In this document: one piece after another, positions 16,993-27,596 of the stretch
Position numbering within the stretch: the first letter of the stretch is position 1
Layout of the letters: each line of letters starts with the position of its first letter
Source of the DNA: Bordetella parapertussis
Lineage (GTDB): Bacteria > Pseudomonadota > Gammaproteobacteria > Burkholderiales > Burkholderiaceae_B
Length of the DNA: 64,000 bases
Direction of reading: 5' to 3'
NCBI GenBank assembly: GCA_945883615.1
Contig: CAMCYB010000002.1
Span: 1 to 64,000, forward strand
Notes under the pieces: generated by a model
Database searches by the model: none
What the model saw: the letters and a program-made list of their open reading frames with translations, nothing else
Told to the model about the DNA's origin: nothing
Program-made: the position numbers and the translations under genes

Positions 16993-19335
16993 GTGGTTGT
17001 AACTAAAGGGTTGATTTTGCTGGCGGCTTTTTCGTTAACTTCGGTTTACGGGTCGGTTGCGAGCGCTCAAGAAAAAGACCCCGTCATCGGTGTTGTGATT
17101 GTAAACGGCTTACGTACATCAAATCGTATTACGACTCCCCCTATTTCAGACAAGCAAATGCCCTCTTATTTGCAAGCTACCCAATCGATCACTGCCGACG
17201 ATAAAGAAAATATTGTTTTAGAAAAAGATGCCACCGTGCGCCGCGCAGACTCTGTTTTAAAGGCGGGCTTTATTCGTTACAACAAGAGTACAAGCGTGAT
17301 GAGTGCGCAAGGCAACGCGCGTCTTATACGAGACGGTAATATCGTTGTCGGGCCTTCACTCACATACACGGCAGACAAAGAAACCGGTCAGGTTGAGCAG
17401 CCTAATTTTTGGCTTGAAAGTGGTGGTATGGGGGTGGGCTCGAAAGCCGACATCACCAGTCGTTCAACCATGACCGTTTACGATATGACTTATAGTGGTT
17501 GCCCTTGCCCATCACCCGCTTGGTACATCGAATCAAAAAAACTAGACCTTGATTTTGAAGCAAATGAAGGGGTAGCCCGTAACGCTGTCTTGTACTTTAA
17601 AGACTTTCCTATTTTGGCTTCACCTTACCTTACTTTTCCAATTAAAAAGGAACGTAAATCAGGCTTTTTAATTCCTACTTTTGCCTCAACTAGTCAAACG
17701 GGTTTTGACTTTACGCTGCCTTATTACATCAATATTGCACCCAATTACGATGCAACACTGCAAACACGTTCTATGAGTAAACGGGGCGTGCAGTTGGGCG
17801 GTGAGTTTCGCTACTTGGGTGAAAATTACGCCGGAACGTATGGCGGCACGTATTTAAGTAACGATATACAAACCGAAACTGACCGTTGGTTATATTCCGT
17901 TCAGCATGCCCAAAATTTTGGTAAAGGTTTTTACGGGTCTTTAAATTTAAACGGCGTGTCTGATGACAATTACTTTAAAGACTTTTCAATTTTAGCGGTT
18001 AATCAGGCCTCAACCACGTATTTGCCGCGCACGGGCGTGGTGGGCTGGGCTAACCAATACTGGCAGTCAAGCGTTACAGTCGCAACCTTTCAAACCTTAC
18101 AAACTGAGTCAGCCCCCATACGACCCCAATATAATTTATTGCCTAGTTTTACGCTAAATGGCGCACGCTACAACATCAATGGTTTTGATGTTGTGACTGA
18201 AAACGCAGCCACAGCATTTGAAATGCCTTTAACTCGTAACGGTCAACGTCAGGGTCAAGACGGTCAGCGTTATTCTTCTTATACCAGTGTTGCCTTTCCA
18301 ATTGTGAAGCCGGGTTGGTACATTACCCCAAAGGTGGGGCTCAACGTCACACGTTACGACACCAATTGGTATCAAGCCGAGGGCTTGGGTGGGCGCGTTC
18401 CGACTAACGATCGTGTTTTGCCCATTATGTCGGTTGACGCGGGTATGACGTTTGAACGCAGCGCATCGTTTTTTGGTAGTGAATCAATTCAAACTCTCGA
18501 GCCGCGCATTTACTATTTAAATGTTCCATATCGTGATCAATCAAATTTACCGGTATACGACACAACGCTTGCTGATTTTAGTTTTTCTCGTGCATTTCAG
18601 GAAAATATTTATACGGGTGGGGGCGATCGTATTGCCAACGCGAATCAAATTACGCTCTCTCTCGGGTCGCGCATTCTTGATGAAGAAACGGGTTTAGAAC
18701 GAATGTCTGTTGCCATTGGCCAGCAGATTTATTTTGAAGATCAAAAGGTTACTTTGCCTGGTGAAGTACCCCGAACAGATGTAAAGTCTGAGTTTTTAAT
18801 TGGCGCCGCGGCTGCATTAACTGATACTTTAACAGCGGGTCTGAGTTTGCAATATAACCCCTATGATCAAATGTGGGATCGCACTCAAGTAGGTGTTCGC
18901 TGGAACCCTCAACGTGCCGCGTCAATCTCGGCCACGTATCGATTTCAGAGGCAACCGACTGGCATTTATCAACCACAAGGCCAAGATCAAGTGAGCGTGG
19001 GCTTTCAATGGCCCCTGACGAAAAAGCTGTTTGCAGTCGGTCGAGTTGATTATTCTTTATTGAGTAACCCAAGCCTTCAAGTGACACCCCGTGTGACGCA
19101 AGCGCTTGCAGGTTTAGAATATAAAGGTGATTGTTGTTGGACAGCCCGAGTGGTTTATCAAACTTATGCGATTGACCCAACTCAGGTTAATAATGCTATC
19201 TTCTTTCAATTAGAGTTGGCTGGGCTCGGTCAGTTAGGGCAAAACGCAATGGGTCTGTTGGGTAGTAGTATTTCAAATTACGAAAATATTACAAACCCTG
19301 TTCCCGCTGTTGGAAAATATCAAAGGTACGAATAA
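16993..19335 (+). CDS. lptD: LPS-assembly outer membrane protein LptD
   Basis: A 780-residue protein with a signal peptide ending near SVASAQE, an OstA/LptA-like N-terminal domain (residues ~60-170: VLEKDATVRRADSVLKAG, GNARLIRDGNIVVGP) and a C-terminal beta-barrel. Cysteines match those of LptD: CPCPSPAW near residue 175 and the adjacent pair GDCCW near the end, which form the interdomain disulphides in E. coli. It receives LPS from LptA and inserts it in the outer leaflet with LptE. The start is a GTG at 16993; no upstream ATG is in frame. It overlaps surA by one base. Divergent from amgK with ~100 bp that must hold both promoters. Confidence 0.95.
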   Translation: MVVTKGLILLAAFSLTSVYGSVASAQEKDPVIGVVIVNGLRTSNRITTPPISDKQMPSYLQATQSITADDKENIVLEKDATVRRADSVLKAGFIRYNKSTSVMSAQGNARLIRDGNIVVGPSLTYTADKETGQVEQPNFWLESGGMGVGSKADITSRSTMTVYDMTYSGCPCPSPAWYIESKKLDLDFEANEGVARNAVLYFKDFPILASPYLTFPIKKERKSGFLIPTFASTSQTGFDFTLPYYINIAPNYDATLQTRSMSKRGVQLGGEFRYLGENYAGTYGGTYLSNDIQTETDRWLYSVQHAQNFGKGFYGSLNLNGVSDDNYFKDFSILAVNQASTTYLPRTGVVGWANQYWQSSVTVATFQTLQTESAPIRPQYNLLPSFTLNGARYNINGFDVVTENAATAFEMPLTRNGQRQGQDGQRYSSYTSVAFPIVKPGWYITPKVGLNVTRYDTNWYQAEGLGGRVPTNDRVLPIMSVDAGMTFERSASFFGSESIQTLEPRIYYLNVPYRDQSNLPVYDTTLADFSFSRAFQENIYTGGGDRIANANQITLSLGSRILDEETGLERMSVAIGQQIYFEDQKVTLPGEVPRTDVKSEFLIGAAAALTDTLTAGLSLQYNPYDQMWDRTQVGVRWNPQRAASISATYRFQRQPTGIYQPQGQDQVSVGFQWPLTKKLFAVGRVDYSLLSNPSLQVTPRVTQALAGLEYKGDCCWTARVVYQTYAIDPTQVNNAIFFQLELAGLGQLGQNAMGLLGSSISNYENITNPVPAVGKYQRYE

Positions 19336-20885
19336 TGTTTGTTAACGTCCATTTTGCATTTAATCAACTCAAGCGTTGGTTCTTTGTGGTTAGTGTCACG
19401 GTCTTTTTTGGTTCATCGCTCGCTTGGGCTCAGTTAGGTAAAGTGCCTGTGCCCACGCCGGCAGAAATAGCTGCCCAAAAAAATGCCATGGATAAAACAA
19501 TTGGTGCTGACAAAATTGCTGCTGTGGTTAACAAAGACGTGATTACACAACTGCAAGTTAACGATCGAGTCACTTTAATTGCCGGTGATTTAAAAAACCG
19601 GGGTGCTCCCGTTCCCCCTATTGCAAATTTAATGCAAATCGCACTTGAGCAGCTGATTGCTGAGCGATTGGTTGAGCAAGAAGCAACGCGTATGAGGGTA
19701 GTGGTGCGAGCGGCTGATATTGATAGTGCCATCGCCGATATTGCTAAGCGAAATAACCTAGACGTTTCACAAATTTGTAAGCAGGTCGAATCTTTAGGTT
19801 TGTCCTGGGAAGATTTTCGTGCCAAAATTGGTCGCGATATTTTGTTTGAACGCATGCGCTCGCGTATGGCTGAAACCACCATGATGATTAGTGATGCTGA
19901 AATAGATGCCTACTTACAAGAGCAAACAGCTCGTAAAGCCAGTGGTCTAGAGCCACCTAAGCCGCCACCACCGCCGCAACCCAAACCACAACCACAGCCA
20001 CGTGCTCAACCCATACAACCGTTAATTTTGGGTATTGCTCAAATTTTTATCAAAGTGCCAGAGAATGCTTCACCCAGTGAGGTTGAGGTTTTACGAAAAA
20101 AAATTCTTGAACTGAGAGCGCGACTTTCGAAAGAAAGCTTTGATAAAGTGGCCATATCTTCCTCGCAAGGCGTTGAGGCATCACAAGGCGGCGATATGGG
20201 TGTGAGGCCCGCCAAAGACTGGCCCGCCTTATTTGAAAAATCTGTTGTGGGTTTACAACCGGGTCAAGTGTCGCCTGTCATTAAAAGCCCAGCAGGGTTT
20301 CATATTCTAAAGCTCATGGGTCGCGCAGGTGGGCCACCGCCCAAGCCTGTTGAAGCCCCAGCACCGCCCCCCGAACCGACCGCTGCTTCTGAATCAAACG
20401 TGCCGTCTGGCCCGATGATGGTTGACCAAACCAAAGCCCGTCATATTTTAATCAAGACCTCTACTGTTGTCAGTGATGACCGCGCGAAACAACGTATTGA
20501 TGATGCGCGTCAACGTATTACGCAAGGTGGGCAAGATTTTGCTGAGGTGGCCATTCGCGTGTCTGAAGATTCCTCAGCCCCATTGGGTGGTGAACTCGGC
20601 TGGTTAAACCCAGGTGAAACAGTTCCCCCCTTTGAGCGCGCGATGAATGCGTTGGCTTTGGGTGAGGTGAGCGAACCCGTTCAATCACAGTTTGGTTGGC
20701 ATTTGATTCAAGTTCAAGAGCGTCGCACCAAAGATATGGCCAGTCAATATCAACGAAATGTCGCACGACAAGCGTTGTTTGAACGGCGAGCTGCGGCAGC
20801 CTTTGATGCGTGGTTGCAGCAAGTCAAAAATCAAAGTTTCATTGATGACCGCTTGAAGCGTTTGAACCCAGAGATTCAACAATAA
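19335..20885 (+). CDS. surA: Periplasmic chaperone / peptidyl-prolyl isomerase SurA
   Basis: A 516-residue protein with a signal peptide (cleavage near SLAWAQ), an N-terminal chaperone domain (residues ~60-190; IAAVVNKDVITQLQVNDRV) and two parvulin domains (~230-340 and ~375-480; the second has KARHILIKT and GGELGWLNPGE). SurA helps outer membrane proteins, LptD above all, reach the BAM complex, which fits the coupling to lptD. E. coli SurA has 428 residues; the extra length here is mainly two proline-rich linkers (EPPKPPPPPQPKPQPQPRAQ at ~205-225, and PPKPVEAPAPPPEP at ~335), one before each isomerase domain. Confidence 0.94.
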   Translation: MFVNVHFAFNQLKRWFFVVSVTVFFGSSLAWAQLGKVPVPTPAEIAAQKNAMDKTIGADKIAAVVNKDVITQLQVNDRVTLIAGDLKNRGAPVPPIANLMQIALEQLIAERLVEQEATRMRVVVRAADIDSAIADIAKRNNLDVSQICKQVESLGLSWEDFRAKIGRDILFERMRSRMAETTMMISDAEIDAYLQEQTARKASGLEPPKPPPPPQPKPQPQPRAQPIQPLILGIAQIFIKVPENASPSEVEVLRKKILELRARLSKESFDKVAISSSQGVEASQGGDMGVRPAKDWPALFEKSVVGLQPGQVSPVIKSPAGFHILKLMGRAGGPPPKPVEAPAPPPEPTAASESNVPSGPMMVDQTKARHILIKTSTVVSDDRAKQRIDDARQRITQGGQDFAEVAIRVSEDSSAPLGGELGWLNPGETVPPFERAMNALALGEVSEPVQSQFGWHLIQVQERRTKDMASQYQRNVARQALFERRAAAAFDAWLQQVKNQSFIDDRLKRLNPEIQQ

Positions 20886-20905
20886 TGTTTTTAGGGCTGT
20901 AACGC

Positions 20906-21700
20906 GTGGCGAATCATACCGCTCGAAAGAGGTTCGGTCAGAATTTTTTGATTGATGCCTCAGTCATTGAGTCAATTGTTCGGGCGATTGCCCCGTCACA
21001 GACTGATCACTTGTTTGAAATTGGTCCAGGTCTTGGCGCTTTGACTGGACCGATTTTGGAACGAATTGATCATTTGAATGTGATTGAAATCGATCGTGAT
21101 TTAGCGGCCCGTTTGGGTCATCGATTTAAGCCTCAACAATTGACTATTATTGAGCAAGATGCATTAAGGGTTGATTTTTCAACGCTTGCACAAGGGCTCG
21201 GGAAGCCCATCAGAATTGTGGGAAACTTACCCTACAACATCTCATCACCGATGTTATTTGCTTGTGCTGAACATGCCGACCACATAGTGGATCAACATTT
21301 TATGTTGCAACGTGAGGTCGTTGATCGTATAGTTGCGGCACCTGACACCACGCATTACAGCCGTTTGTCAGTGATGATCCAGTATCGCTACGCGGTAGAA
21401 AAATTGTTTGACGTCAACCCTGAAGCATTCGACCCACCGCCGCGCGTGGTGTCTTCAGTCGTTCGAATGATACCTCTGCCGCAAACAAGACCCCGTGCAA
21501 AGAATGATTTGCTTTTCGCTGCTGTGGTGCAAAAGGCCTTTGCGCAGCGCCGAAAAATGTTACGGGGTGCGTTAGGTGCATGGGCTAAACAAATGCCTTG
21601 GCAAGAGGTTGGTGTAGAACCCACTTGGCGCGCAGAGCAAGTCAGCATTGAAGGGTTTATTAAAATGGCTGATGCGTTAAGTGTAATGAGCGAAGAATAA
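20906..21700 (+). CDS. rsmA: 16S rRNA dimethyladenosine transferase
   Basis: A 264-residue KsgA/RsmA methyltransferase that dimethylates the two adjacent adenines in helix 45 of 16S rRNA. It has [11 protein letters not shown] at the start, the SAM motif [11 protein letters not shown] and the catalytic NLPYNISSP motif (~residue 111). The start is GTG at 20906, 20 bp after surA, so it belongs to the lptD-surA-rsmA operon. pdxA, which often sits between surA and rsmA in enterobacteria, is missing. The last 24 bp overlap the 3' end of the convergent SpmAB-like gene. Confidence 0.95.
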   Translation: MANHTARKRFGQNFLIDASVIESIVRAIAPSQTDHLFEIGPGLGALTGPILERIDHLNVIEIDRDLAARLGHRFKPQQLTIIEQDALRVDFSTLAQGLGKPIRIVGNLPYNISSPMLFACAEHADHIVDQHFMLQREVVDRIVAAPDTTHYSRLSVMIQYRYAVEKLFDVNPEAFDPPPRVVSSVVRMIPLPQTRPRAKNDLLFAAVVQKAFAQRRKMLRGALGAWAKQMPWQEVGVEPTWRAEQVSIEGFIKMADALSVMSEE

Positions 21701-22915
21701 ATAGCACACTGCAATGGCCGTAACAATGCCAGCGAAATCAGCGATCAATGCACACCCGACTGCATGCCGAGCACGTTGAATGCCAACTGACCCAAAATAG
21801 ACCGCTAAAACATAAAAAGTCGTCTCTGTGCTGCCCTGCACGGTTGCCGCTGCGAGCGCCGCAAAACTATCAACACCATTATTTTGCATGGTTTCGATCA
21901 TCATGGCGCGTGCAGCGCTTCCTGAAAAGGGTTTCATTAAAGCGGTTGGCAAGGCTTCTATAAAACGCGTATCTAAACCGAAGCCCTCAACGACAAAACG
22001 TACGCCGTACAAAACAAAATCAAGTGCACCTGAGCTGCGCAAGACGCCAATAGCACAGAGCATCGCGACTAAATAGGGTAGCAAGTCGCGTGCAATCTCA
22101 AAGCCCTGTTTGGCCCCTTCGATAAACGCCTCATATACGGGCACACGACGCCAAGCGCCCATCGTCAAAAATAGCGCAATCACCGAAAGTAAAGCGAGGT
22201 TGCCCGTTAAGGATGATAAATGTGACAACGCAGTCGCTGATAAAGTCATCGCACTGGCTGCGATGGTGGCGAGAAGCAAAGCTGTGCCAAACAACCAAAG
22301 TAAAATAACGGGGTCGCGAAGTGGTAATTTTTGGACCCAACTGACAGCTAAAAAGCCCGCTAAAGTAGAGGCTGCCGTGGCCATTAAAATCGGTAAAAAA
22401 ACTAAAGCAGGTTCGGCTGCGCCTTGTTGAAGGCGATACATAAAAATCGTGACAGGCAGTAACGTTAAGGCTGACGTGTTGAGAACTAAAAAAAGTATTT
22501 GAGCATTGGTGGCGGTATGGGGCGTAGGGTTAAGTTCTTGTAAGGCGCGCATGGCACGCAACCCAACGGGTGTGGCGGCATTATCTAACCCAAGCGCATT
22601 GGCGGCAAAATTCATGGTGATGAGCCCCACAGCGGGGTGCCCTCGGGGTACTTCAGGCATCAACCGTGCGAACAAGGGCGCCAGCCAACGCGCCAAGGTG
22701 TCAACTAAACCTGCGCGCTCAGCGATGCGTAACAAACCTAACCAAAGCGTTAAGGTGCCAAACAGTAGCACCATAATTTGCACAGACAAACCTGCCATAT
22801 CAAACAGGCTTTTAACGATGCGGGCAAACACGTCAGCGTCACCGAGCACCCACCACTGTATCAAGCCAGCAGCAAATCCGACTATAAAAAAACCAAGCCA
22901 AAGGGCATTTAACAT
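21677..22915 (-). CDS. Fused SpmA/SpmB-like nucleoside-recognition (Gate) membrane protein
   Basis: A 412-residue polytopic membrane protein with two related halves. The N-terminal half resembles SpmA ([22 protein letters not shown], ~residue 100-125) and the C-terminal half SpmB ([22 protein letters not shown], and [22 protein letters not shown]). Both belong to the nucleoside-recognition (Gate) domain family. In spore-formers SpmA/B act in spore core dehydration; fused homologues are widespread in Gram-negatives with unknown function, probably transport. It is coupled to gloA (TAATG overlap) as the last gene of the glyQS operon. Confidence 0.85.
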   Translation of the reverse strand: MLNALWLGFFIVGFAAGLIQWWVLGDADVFARIVKSLFDMAGLSVQIMVLLFGTLTLWLGLLRIAERAGLVDTLARWLAPLFARLMPEVPRGHPAVGLITMNFAANALGLDNAATPVGLRAMRALQELNPTPHTATNAQILFLVLNTSALTLLPVTIFMYRLQQGAAEPALVFLPILMATAASTLAGFLAVSWVQKLPLRDPVILLWLFGTALLLATIAASAMTLSATALSHLSSLTGNLALLSVIALFLTMGAWRRVPVYEAFIEGAKQGFEIARDLLPYLVAMLCAIGVLRSSGALDFVLYGVRFVVEGFGLDTRFIEALPTALMKPFSGSAARAMMIETMQNNGVDSFAALAAATVQGSTETTFYVLAVYFGSVGIQRARHAVGCALIADFAGIVTAIAVCYLFFAHYT

Positions 22916-23304
22916 TAAACAGGGCGACGTTCAATCAGTTCAATTTTGTAGCCATCGGGGTCTTGCACAAAAGCAATGACTGTCGTGCCACCTTTCATCG
23001 GGCCCGCTTCGCGCGTGACCAGACCGCCACGTTGCTTAACTGAGTCACAGGCAGCATAGGCATCGTCAACTTGAATGGCGATATGACCAAATGCATCGCC
23101 GAGCACGTAGGCGTCGGTGTCCCAATTATGGGTGAGTTCAATAACAGCCCCTTCGCTTTCAGGTTGGAAGCCGACGAAGGCCAGTGTAAAACGACCGCTG
23201 GGGTAGTCATTTTTACGCAACAGTTTCATACCCATCACTTCAGTGTAAAAAGCAATGGATTTATCAATATTGGTGACACGTAACATGGTGTGCAAAATGC
23301 GCAT
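22915..23304 (-). CDS. gloA: Lactoylglutathione lyase (glyoxalase I)
   Basis: A 129-residue vicinal-oxygen-chelate protein starting [20 protein letters not shown], with metal ligands placed as in proteobacterial GloA (His in ILHTMLRV, Glu in VIELTHNW, His in GHIAIQVDD, Glu in YKIELIE). It converts the hemithioacetal of methylglyoxal and glutathione to S-lactoylglutathione. I chose the ATG at 23304 because AAGGAG lies five to six bases upstream; an open frame continues 36 bp further but lacks such support. Part of the glyQS-gmhB-plsC-ygjP-gloA gene string. Confidence 0.94.
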   Translation of the reverse strand: MRILHTMLRVTNIDKSIAFYTEVMGMKLLRKNDYPSGRFTLAFVGFQPESEGAVIELTHNWDTDAYVLGDAFGHIAIQVDDAYAACDSVKQRGGLVTREAGPMKGGTTVIAFVQDPDGYKIELIERRPV

Positions 23305-23314
23305 AGAAAGCTCC

Positions 23315-24172
23315 TTAGTCGGCAGTTTCAGGTAAATCACCAGGTGAAAATTTCTTTAAAGACTGTCGTGCTTGAAGGTAGTCAGGGTAAATGGCTTCCA
23401 CTTCCGCCCAAAAGTCTTGGCTATGGTTGAGTTCACGTAAGTGTGCCATCTCATGAGCAATGACATAATCAATCGCGCTGGGTGAGAAATGTATAAGACG
23501 CCAATTTAACGCAATCACTCGGTCACTGGTGCATGAGCCCCAACGCCCCAAGGCGTTTGAAAGCCGCCAAGATTTAATGGTGAGCCCGGTTTGTTGCTGA
23601 AAATGCATGATGCGAAGACCAAACCAGTGTTTAGCTTGTTGTTGTAACCAGCTTTGTGCCACTTCGCGTATGCGCGATGAGTCACTGTTTGCAGGAATGG
23701 GTAACCACAACGTTTGACCCGTCTCAGGTTGCAATGCGTCGCCTTCAAACGAGACTTTGCCGCGTGACCTGGGGTCAGTGCCCGCACCACATTGCAACAT
23801 AATGCGTTTAGCTAAATAGGGAATAGCACCACCGGGTTGCCAACTTTTTGTTGCAAGCGCCAGACGTGCTTGCCGTTCTTGTATGGCTTGGAGCTTATCA
23901 AGTACCCACGCCATTTTTTCTACAACAGCGGCATCAATTTGTGTAAGGGTGACCCAACTGGGTGCGGCAATACGTAAACCTTCTTCACCCACCATAAAAC
24001 CAATTGAACGTCGACGTGATCTAGTTAAAACAAACCCGATCTTAATGCCTTGATGATTGATTTCACGCCATCTGCTGCCTGCCGCGATTTGGGCCGGTGC
24101 GGGTGTGAATGAGGTAGAGGCCTCAGTGTTGACGTCAAGTAATAAAGAAAGTTGCGTGAGCGGGCTACTCAC
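23315..24172 (-). CDS. YgjP-like (COG1451) zinc metallopeptidase
   Basis: A 285-residue protein with the gluzincin motif [11 protein letters not shown] (~residue 242), where HExxH supplies two zinc ligands and the following histidine a third, and [12 protein letters not shown] after it. Upstream are [16 protein letters not shown] and [20 protein letters not shown], conserved in this YgjP/DUF45 family. No signal peptide or membrane helix, so it is cytoplasmic; substrates are unknown. It overlaps plsC by 4 bp in the glyQS operon. Confidence 0.86.
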   Translation of the reverse strand: MSSPLTQLSLLLDVNTEASTSFTPAPAQIAAGSRWREINHQGIKIGFVLTRSRRRSIGFMVGEEGLRIAAPSWVTLTQIDAAVVEKMAWVLDKLQAIQERQARLALATKSWQPGGAIPYLAKRIMLQCGAGTDPRSRGKVSFEGDALQPETGQTLWLPIPANSDSSRIREVAQSWLQQQAKHWFGLRIMHFQQQTGLTIKSWRLSNALGRWGSCTSDRVIALNWRLIHFSPSAIDYVIAHEMAHLRELNHSQDFWAEVEAIYPDYLQARQSLKKFSPGDLPETAD

Positions 24173-24906
24173 GATGTAGAGCCATAACGTTCGGGGTTAA
24201 GGCGCTGCATTTCAGAAGAAATCCAGTCATGTACTTTTTGATTGAGGGCTTCAGGGGTTAGCCCTTCAGGAGAAATAGGTGCACCAATTGAAACCGTAAT
24301 CAACCCACTTTTTTTGAAAAAACTGTTTCGAGGCCAGTACTCGCCAGCGTTATGCGCAATGGGCACAATCGGTGTGCCAGTTCGAATGGCTAGCAAAGCA
24401 CCACCAAATTTAAAACGCCCCATTTTGCCGGGTGCGATGCGTGTACCTTCTGGAAACAAGATAGGCCAACGACCCTCATCTAGGCGAATTTGACCTATTT
24501 GCACCACTTGTTCAAGTGCTTCACGACCTTTGGCACGATCAATTGGAATCATGCTTAACAATGCCAAACCCCACCCAAAAAATGGCACTAAATGAAGCTC
24601 TTTTTTATAGACAAAACAAACTTGACGGGGCAGGTGGCTGGGTAAAAATAAAGTTTCCCAAGCTGACTGGTGTTTAGACAAGATGATGGCGGGGCCATCG
24701 GGAAGATTGTCCCAACCTTTTACTTGCCAGCGCAGACCACAAAAAAACTGTGCTCCCCACACCGCTAAGCGTGGCCAACCCATGGTTAATTTGTAACGCC
24801 AGTGCAAGGGAAGCGGGGCCCATAGCACACATAAAATTGCGTAAGGTATGACTGTCACAATTAAAAAAAGATAATAAAGCGTTGCACGAAGCCCAGTTAT
24901 TATCAT
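24169..24906 (-). CDS. plsC: 1-acyl-sn-glycerol-3-phosphate acyltransferase
   Basis: A 245-residue membrane-associated acyltransferase that makes phosphatidic acid from lysophosphatidic acid. It has an N-terminal hydrophobic anchor (LRATLYYLFLIVTVIPYAIL), motif I KHQSAWE (~residue 77), motif II around VPFFGWGLALL, motif III LFPEGTR and motif IV TPIVPIAHNAGEYWPR. Motif I is HX4E where the textbook form is HX4D. The gene lies between gmhB and the metallopeptidase gene with one base or a 4-bp overlap at the junctions, as in other Burkholderiales. Confidence 0.9.
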   Translation of the reverse strand: MIITGLRATLYYLFLIVTVIPYAILCVLWAPLPLHWRYKLTMGWPRLAVWGAQFFCGLRWQVKGWDNLPDGPAIILSKHQSAWETLFLPSHLPRQVCFVYKKELHLVPFFGWGLALLSMIPIDRAKGREALEQVVQIGQIRLDEGRWPILFPEGTRIAPGKMGRFKFGGALLAIRTGTPIVPIAHNAGEYWPRNSFFKKSGLITVSIGAPISPEGLTPEALNQKVHDWISSEMQRLNPERYGSTS

Positions 24907-24907
24907 T

Positions 24908-25450
24908 TTAAGATTGTGGTGTTAATAATTGGTCAGCCACATCAGCCAAGTTGTGGGCAAATTTAACGTGCTCAGGCAAGCCACCTTGCGTACGTGTTTT
25001 GATTCCGTTACCGGTTTCAACCAACCAGGGTTGACACCCTAAAGCATGCGACGCTTGTAAATCGCGCAATGAATCGCCCACGGCTGGCACACCTTGTAAA
25101 TTTATGTCAAAACGTTGCGCAATGTCGTGGAATAGCCCCGGTTTGGGTTTACGACAATTGCAGTGATCATCAGGGCCGTGCGGACAAATAAAAAAGGCAT
25201 CAATTGTTCCCCCTAAACCAATGAGTGATTCACGTATTTTGTTATGAATCTTTGTCAGAGTGGGGGCATCAAATAGATTTCGCGCCAGCCCTGATTGGTT
25301 TGAAGCCACCACAACCTTCCAGCCCGCTTGATGAAAGCGCGCAATCGCCTCAAGGCTGCCTTCTATGGGATGCCACTCATCGGGGGTTTTAATGTAGTCT
25401 GGGCTGTCATGATTAATAACGCCGTCACGATCAAGAATGATGAGTTTCAA
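24908..25450 (-). CDS. gmhB: D-glycero-beta-D-manno-heptose-1,7-bisphosphate 7-phosphatase
   Basis: A 180-residue HAD phosphatase starting MKLIILDRDGVINHDSPDYI, with the nucleophile and acid Asp in DRDG, VVASNQSGLARN (motif II) and the zinc-binding Cys/His loop CPHGPDDHCNCRKPKPGL that marks the GmhB/HisB-N family. It removes the 7-phosphate in ADP-heptose synthesis for LPS core. The absence of a fused dehydratase and the short length rule out HisB. It is 4 bp after glyS, a typical betaproteobacterial order. Confidence 0.93.
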   Translation of the reverse strand: MKLIILDRDGVINHDSPDYIKTPDEWHPIEGSLEAIARFHQAGWKVVVASNQSGLARNLFDAPTLTKIHNKIRESLIGLGGTIDAFFICPHGPDDHCNCRKPKPGLFHDIAQRFDINLQGVPAVGDSLRDLQASHALGCQPWLVETGNGIKTRTQGGLPEHVKFAHNLADVADQLLTPQS

Positions 25451-25454
25451 TTTT

Positions 25455-27596
25455 TTATGCCGAAAGTTTAGAAATGTCAGCCACTTGATTCATGACGCGA
25501 TGCAGTTCGCCTAATAATGCTAAACGGTTTTGACGAATGGTTGGGTCGTCAACCATCACCATAACGTCATCAAAAAAGGTGTCAACAGGGGTGCGTAACG
25601 ACGCCAATCTTGACAGCGCTTGGGCAAATTGACCTGATTGCATATCGGCATGAGCCAAAGGTGCCACACGAGCCAAGGCATCGCCCAGGGCTTGCTCAGC
25701 ACCCGCTTGAAATAATTGGGGGTCAGGGTGGCTGATATGGTTTAAACCCTCGGCTGTTTTTTTCAGTACGTTGCCAATACGCTTATTGGCTGCAGCCAAG
25801 CTAGGCGCTTCGTCTGTTTGTGAAAATGCCATGGTTGCTTCAATGCGAGCCAACACTTGATGAATAGGGGGGTCAATAGTCAACACAGCATCAACCACGG
25901 TACGAGGTATTTGATTGAGTTGATTGCGATAGCGTTCAATAACAAAAGCGTAGACTTGATCAACAGTCTGGGGCAATAAAAGGTCACGTTGCGTGAAACA
26001 TTCCCAAGCAGCTTGTAATAAGCCTTTTAAGCTCAGGTCTGTGGTTTGGTTAATGGGTAATAAGCCACCCGCACACAGCTGTTCAAATGCACTGATTATG
26101 CCCAGTGCTGCCCGACGCAAACCGAAGGGGTCGCGTTCACCTGTGGGGGCTAAACCAATGCCCCAAATACCAACTAAGGTTTCAGCTCGGTCAGCCATAA
26201 ACAATGCGGCCGCTACTGCCTGATCAGCTGCAATAGGCGTTTCAAGGCGGGTGCGGTATTGCATGGCAATGGCTTGAGCCACCGCATTCGGTTCACCATC
26301 GCTGAGCGCATAATCGCAGCCCATCAGACCTTGAAGCTCGGGAAATTCACCCACCATTTGAGTCGTGAGGTCAGCTTTGGCTAGTAAGGCAGCCCGTTCG
26401 CATTGCGCAACATTGGCGCCAAGGGCGTGGCCCACCCATGCCGCAATTCGTTTTACACGCTCTGCGCGCTCGCCTTGCGAGCCCAACTTGTTATGGTAAA
26501 TAATTTGATTCAGCGACTCAATGCGTTGATGCAAAGGGGTACGTAAATCAGTGCGATAAAAAAATTCGGCGTCAGCCAGTCGTGGCCGAATGACGCGTTC
26601 ATTACCTGAAATAATGGCACTGGGGTCACCAATTGGCATGTTACTGACGATTAAAAAGCGATGGGTCAGTTTGCCCGTGCTGGGATCAAAAAGCGGAAAA
26701 TATTTTTGATTTAAGCGCATGGTTAAAATCAAACATGCTTGTGGCACCTCTAAAAAACGGGGCTCAAACTCACCCACGTAGACGGCTGGCGCCTCGACGA
26801 GTGCCGTCACTTCATCAAGCAGAGCCTCAACCTCAACACCTTCGCCAATCGTGGCAGACAGCTTGTTAGCTTCTAACAATAGCGCTTTTTCAATGCGCTC
26901 GCGACGGGTAGAAAACACCGCACACACTTGACCCAAATCGGCCATCAAACTTTCGTATTGATCAGCATGTGGCAAATCAAATGCTTCAGGGTGTAAAAAC
27001 CGATGCCCCATGGTTTCGCGACCCGACGTTAAACCCAATGCTTGTGCGGGTAATACTTCATCGCCCCACAACACGACCAGCTTATGGGCAGGCCTCACAA
27101 AGTTGACTGAAGTGTGACCGTCAGCCAATTGGTAACGCATGACTTTAGGTATAGGTAAAGAGGCAATAGCAGTATCTAAGGCCTCTTGAATAGTTGCTTT
27201 TAAGCTTGCACCAGGGGCTTGCCCTTCGGCCACCAAGTAGTCTTGTTTGCCGTCAGAAACCGTTTGCAACTGTGACACATCAAAATCTGCCAACCCTTTA
27301 CTGGCCAACTTTTTAAGCAGAGCAGGGGTAGCCTGGCCGTTGGCATCAAGCCCAATCGCAGCAGGCATGAGTTTTTCAGAAAAACGTTGTTCAGGTGCAG
27401 CGTCATTGACCGCTGAAAGGTGCACGGCCAAATGTCTTGGGGTGGCAAAAGGGGTCACAACGCAAAGTGGGGCTAACAAATGATGGTTAGCCAAGCTTGC
27501 TTGCATGCTTTGTGCAAAAGCAACACCCAAGCGGTTTAAGGCTTTAGGTGGAAGCTCTTCGGTAAACAATTCAATCAATAAGGGGCGCATGGTCAT
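25455..27596 (-). CDS. glyS: Glycyl-tRNA synthetase beta subunit
   Basis: A 713-residue protein starting [20 protein letters not shown], the highly conserved N-terminus of GlyS, with [11 protein letters not shown] and [16 protein letters not shown] further on and an anticodon-binding-like C-terminal domain. With GlyQ it forms the alpha2-beta2 bacterial GlyRS and is needed for tRNA recognition. It overlaps glyQ by 4 bp. The length is normal (~690-720). Confidence 0.97.
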   Translation of the reverse strand: MTMRPLLIELFTEELPPKALNRLGVAFAQSMQASLANHHLLAPLCVVTPFATPRHLAVHLSAVNDAAPEQRFSEKLMPAAIGLDANGQATPALLKKLASKGLADFDVSQLQTVSDGKQDYLVAEGQAPGASLKATIQEALDTAIASLPIPKVMRYQLADGHTSVNFVRPAHKLVVLWGDEVLPAQALGLTSGRETMGHRFLHPEAFDLPHADQYESLMADLGQVCAVFSTRRERIEKALLLEANKLSATIGEGVEVEALLDEVTALVEAPAVYVGEFEPRFLEVPQACLILTMRLNQKYFPLFDPSTGKLTHRFLIVSNMPIGDPSAIISGNERVIRPRLADAEFFYRTDLRTPLHQRIESLNQIIYHNKLGSQGERAERVKRIAAWVGHALGANVAQCERAALLAKADLTTQMVGEFPELQGLMGCDYALSDGEPNAVAQAIAMQYRTRLETPIAADQAVAAALFMADRAETLVGIWGIGLAPTGERDPFGLRRAALGIISAFEQLCAGGLLPINQTTDLSLKGLLQAAWECFTQRDLLLPQTVDQVYAFVIERYRNQLNQIPRTVVDAVLTIDPPIHQVLARIEATMAFSQTDEAPSLAAANKRIGNVLKKTAEGLNHISHPDPQLFQAGAEQALGDALARVAPLAHADMQSGQFAQALSRLASLRTPVDTFFDDVMVMVDDPTIRQNRLALLGELHRVMNQVADISKLSA

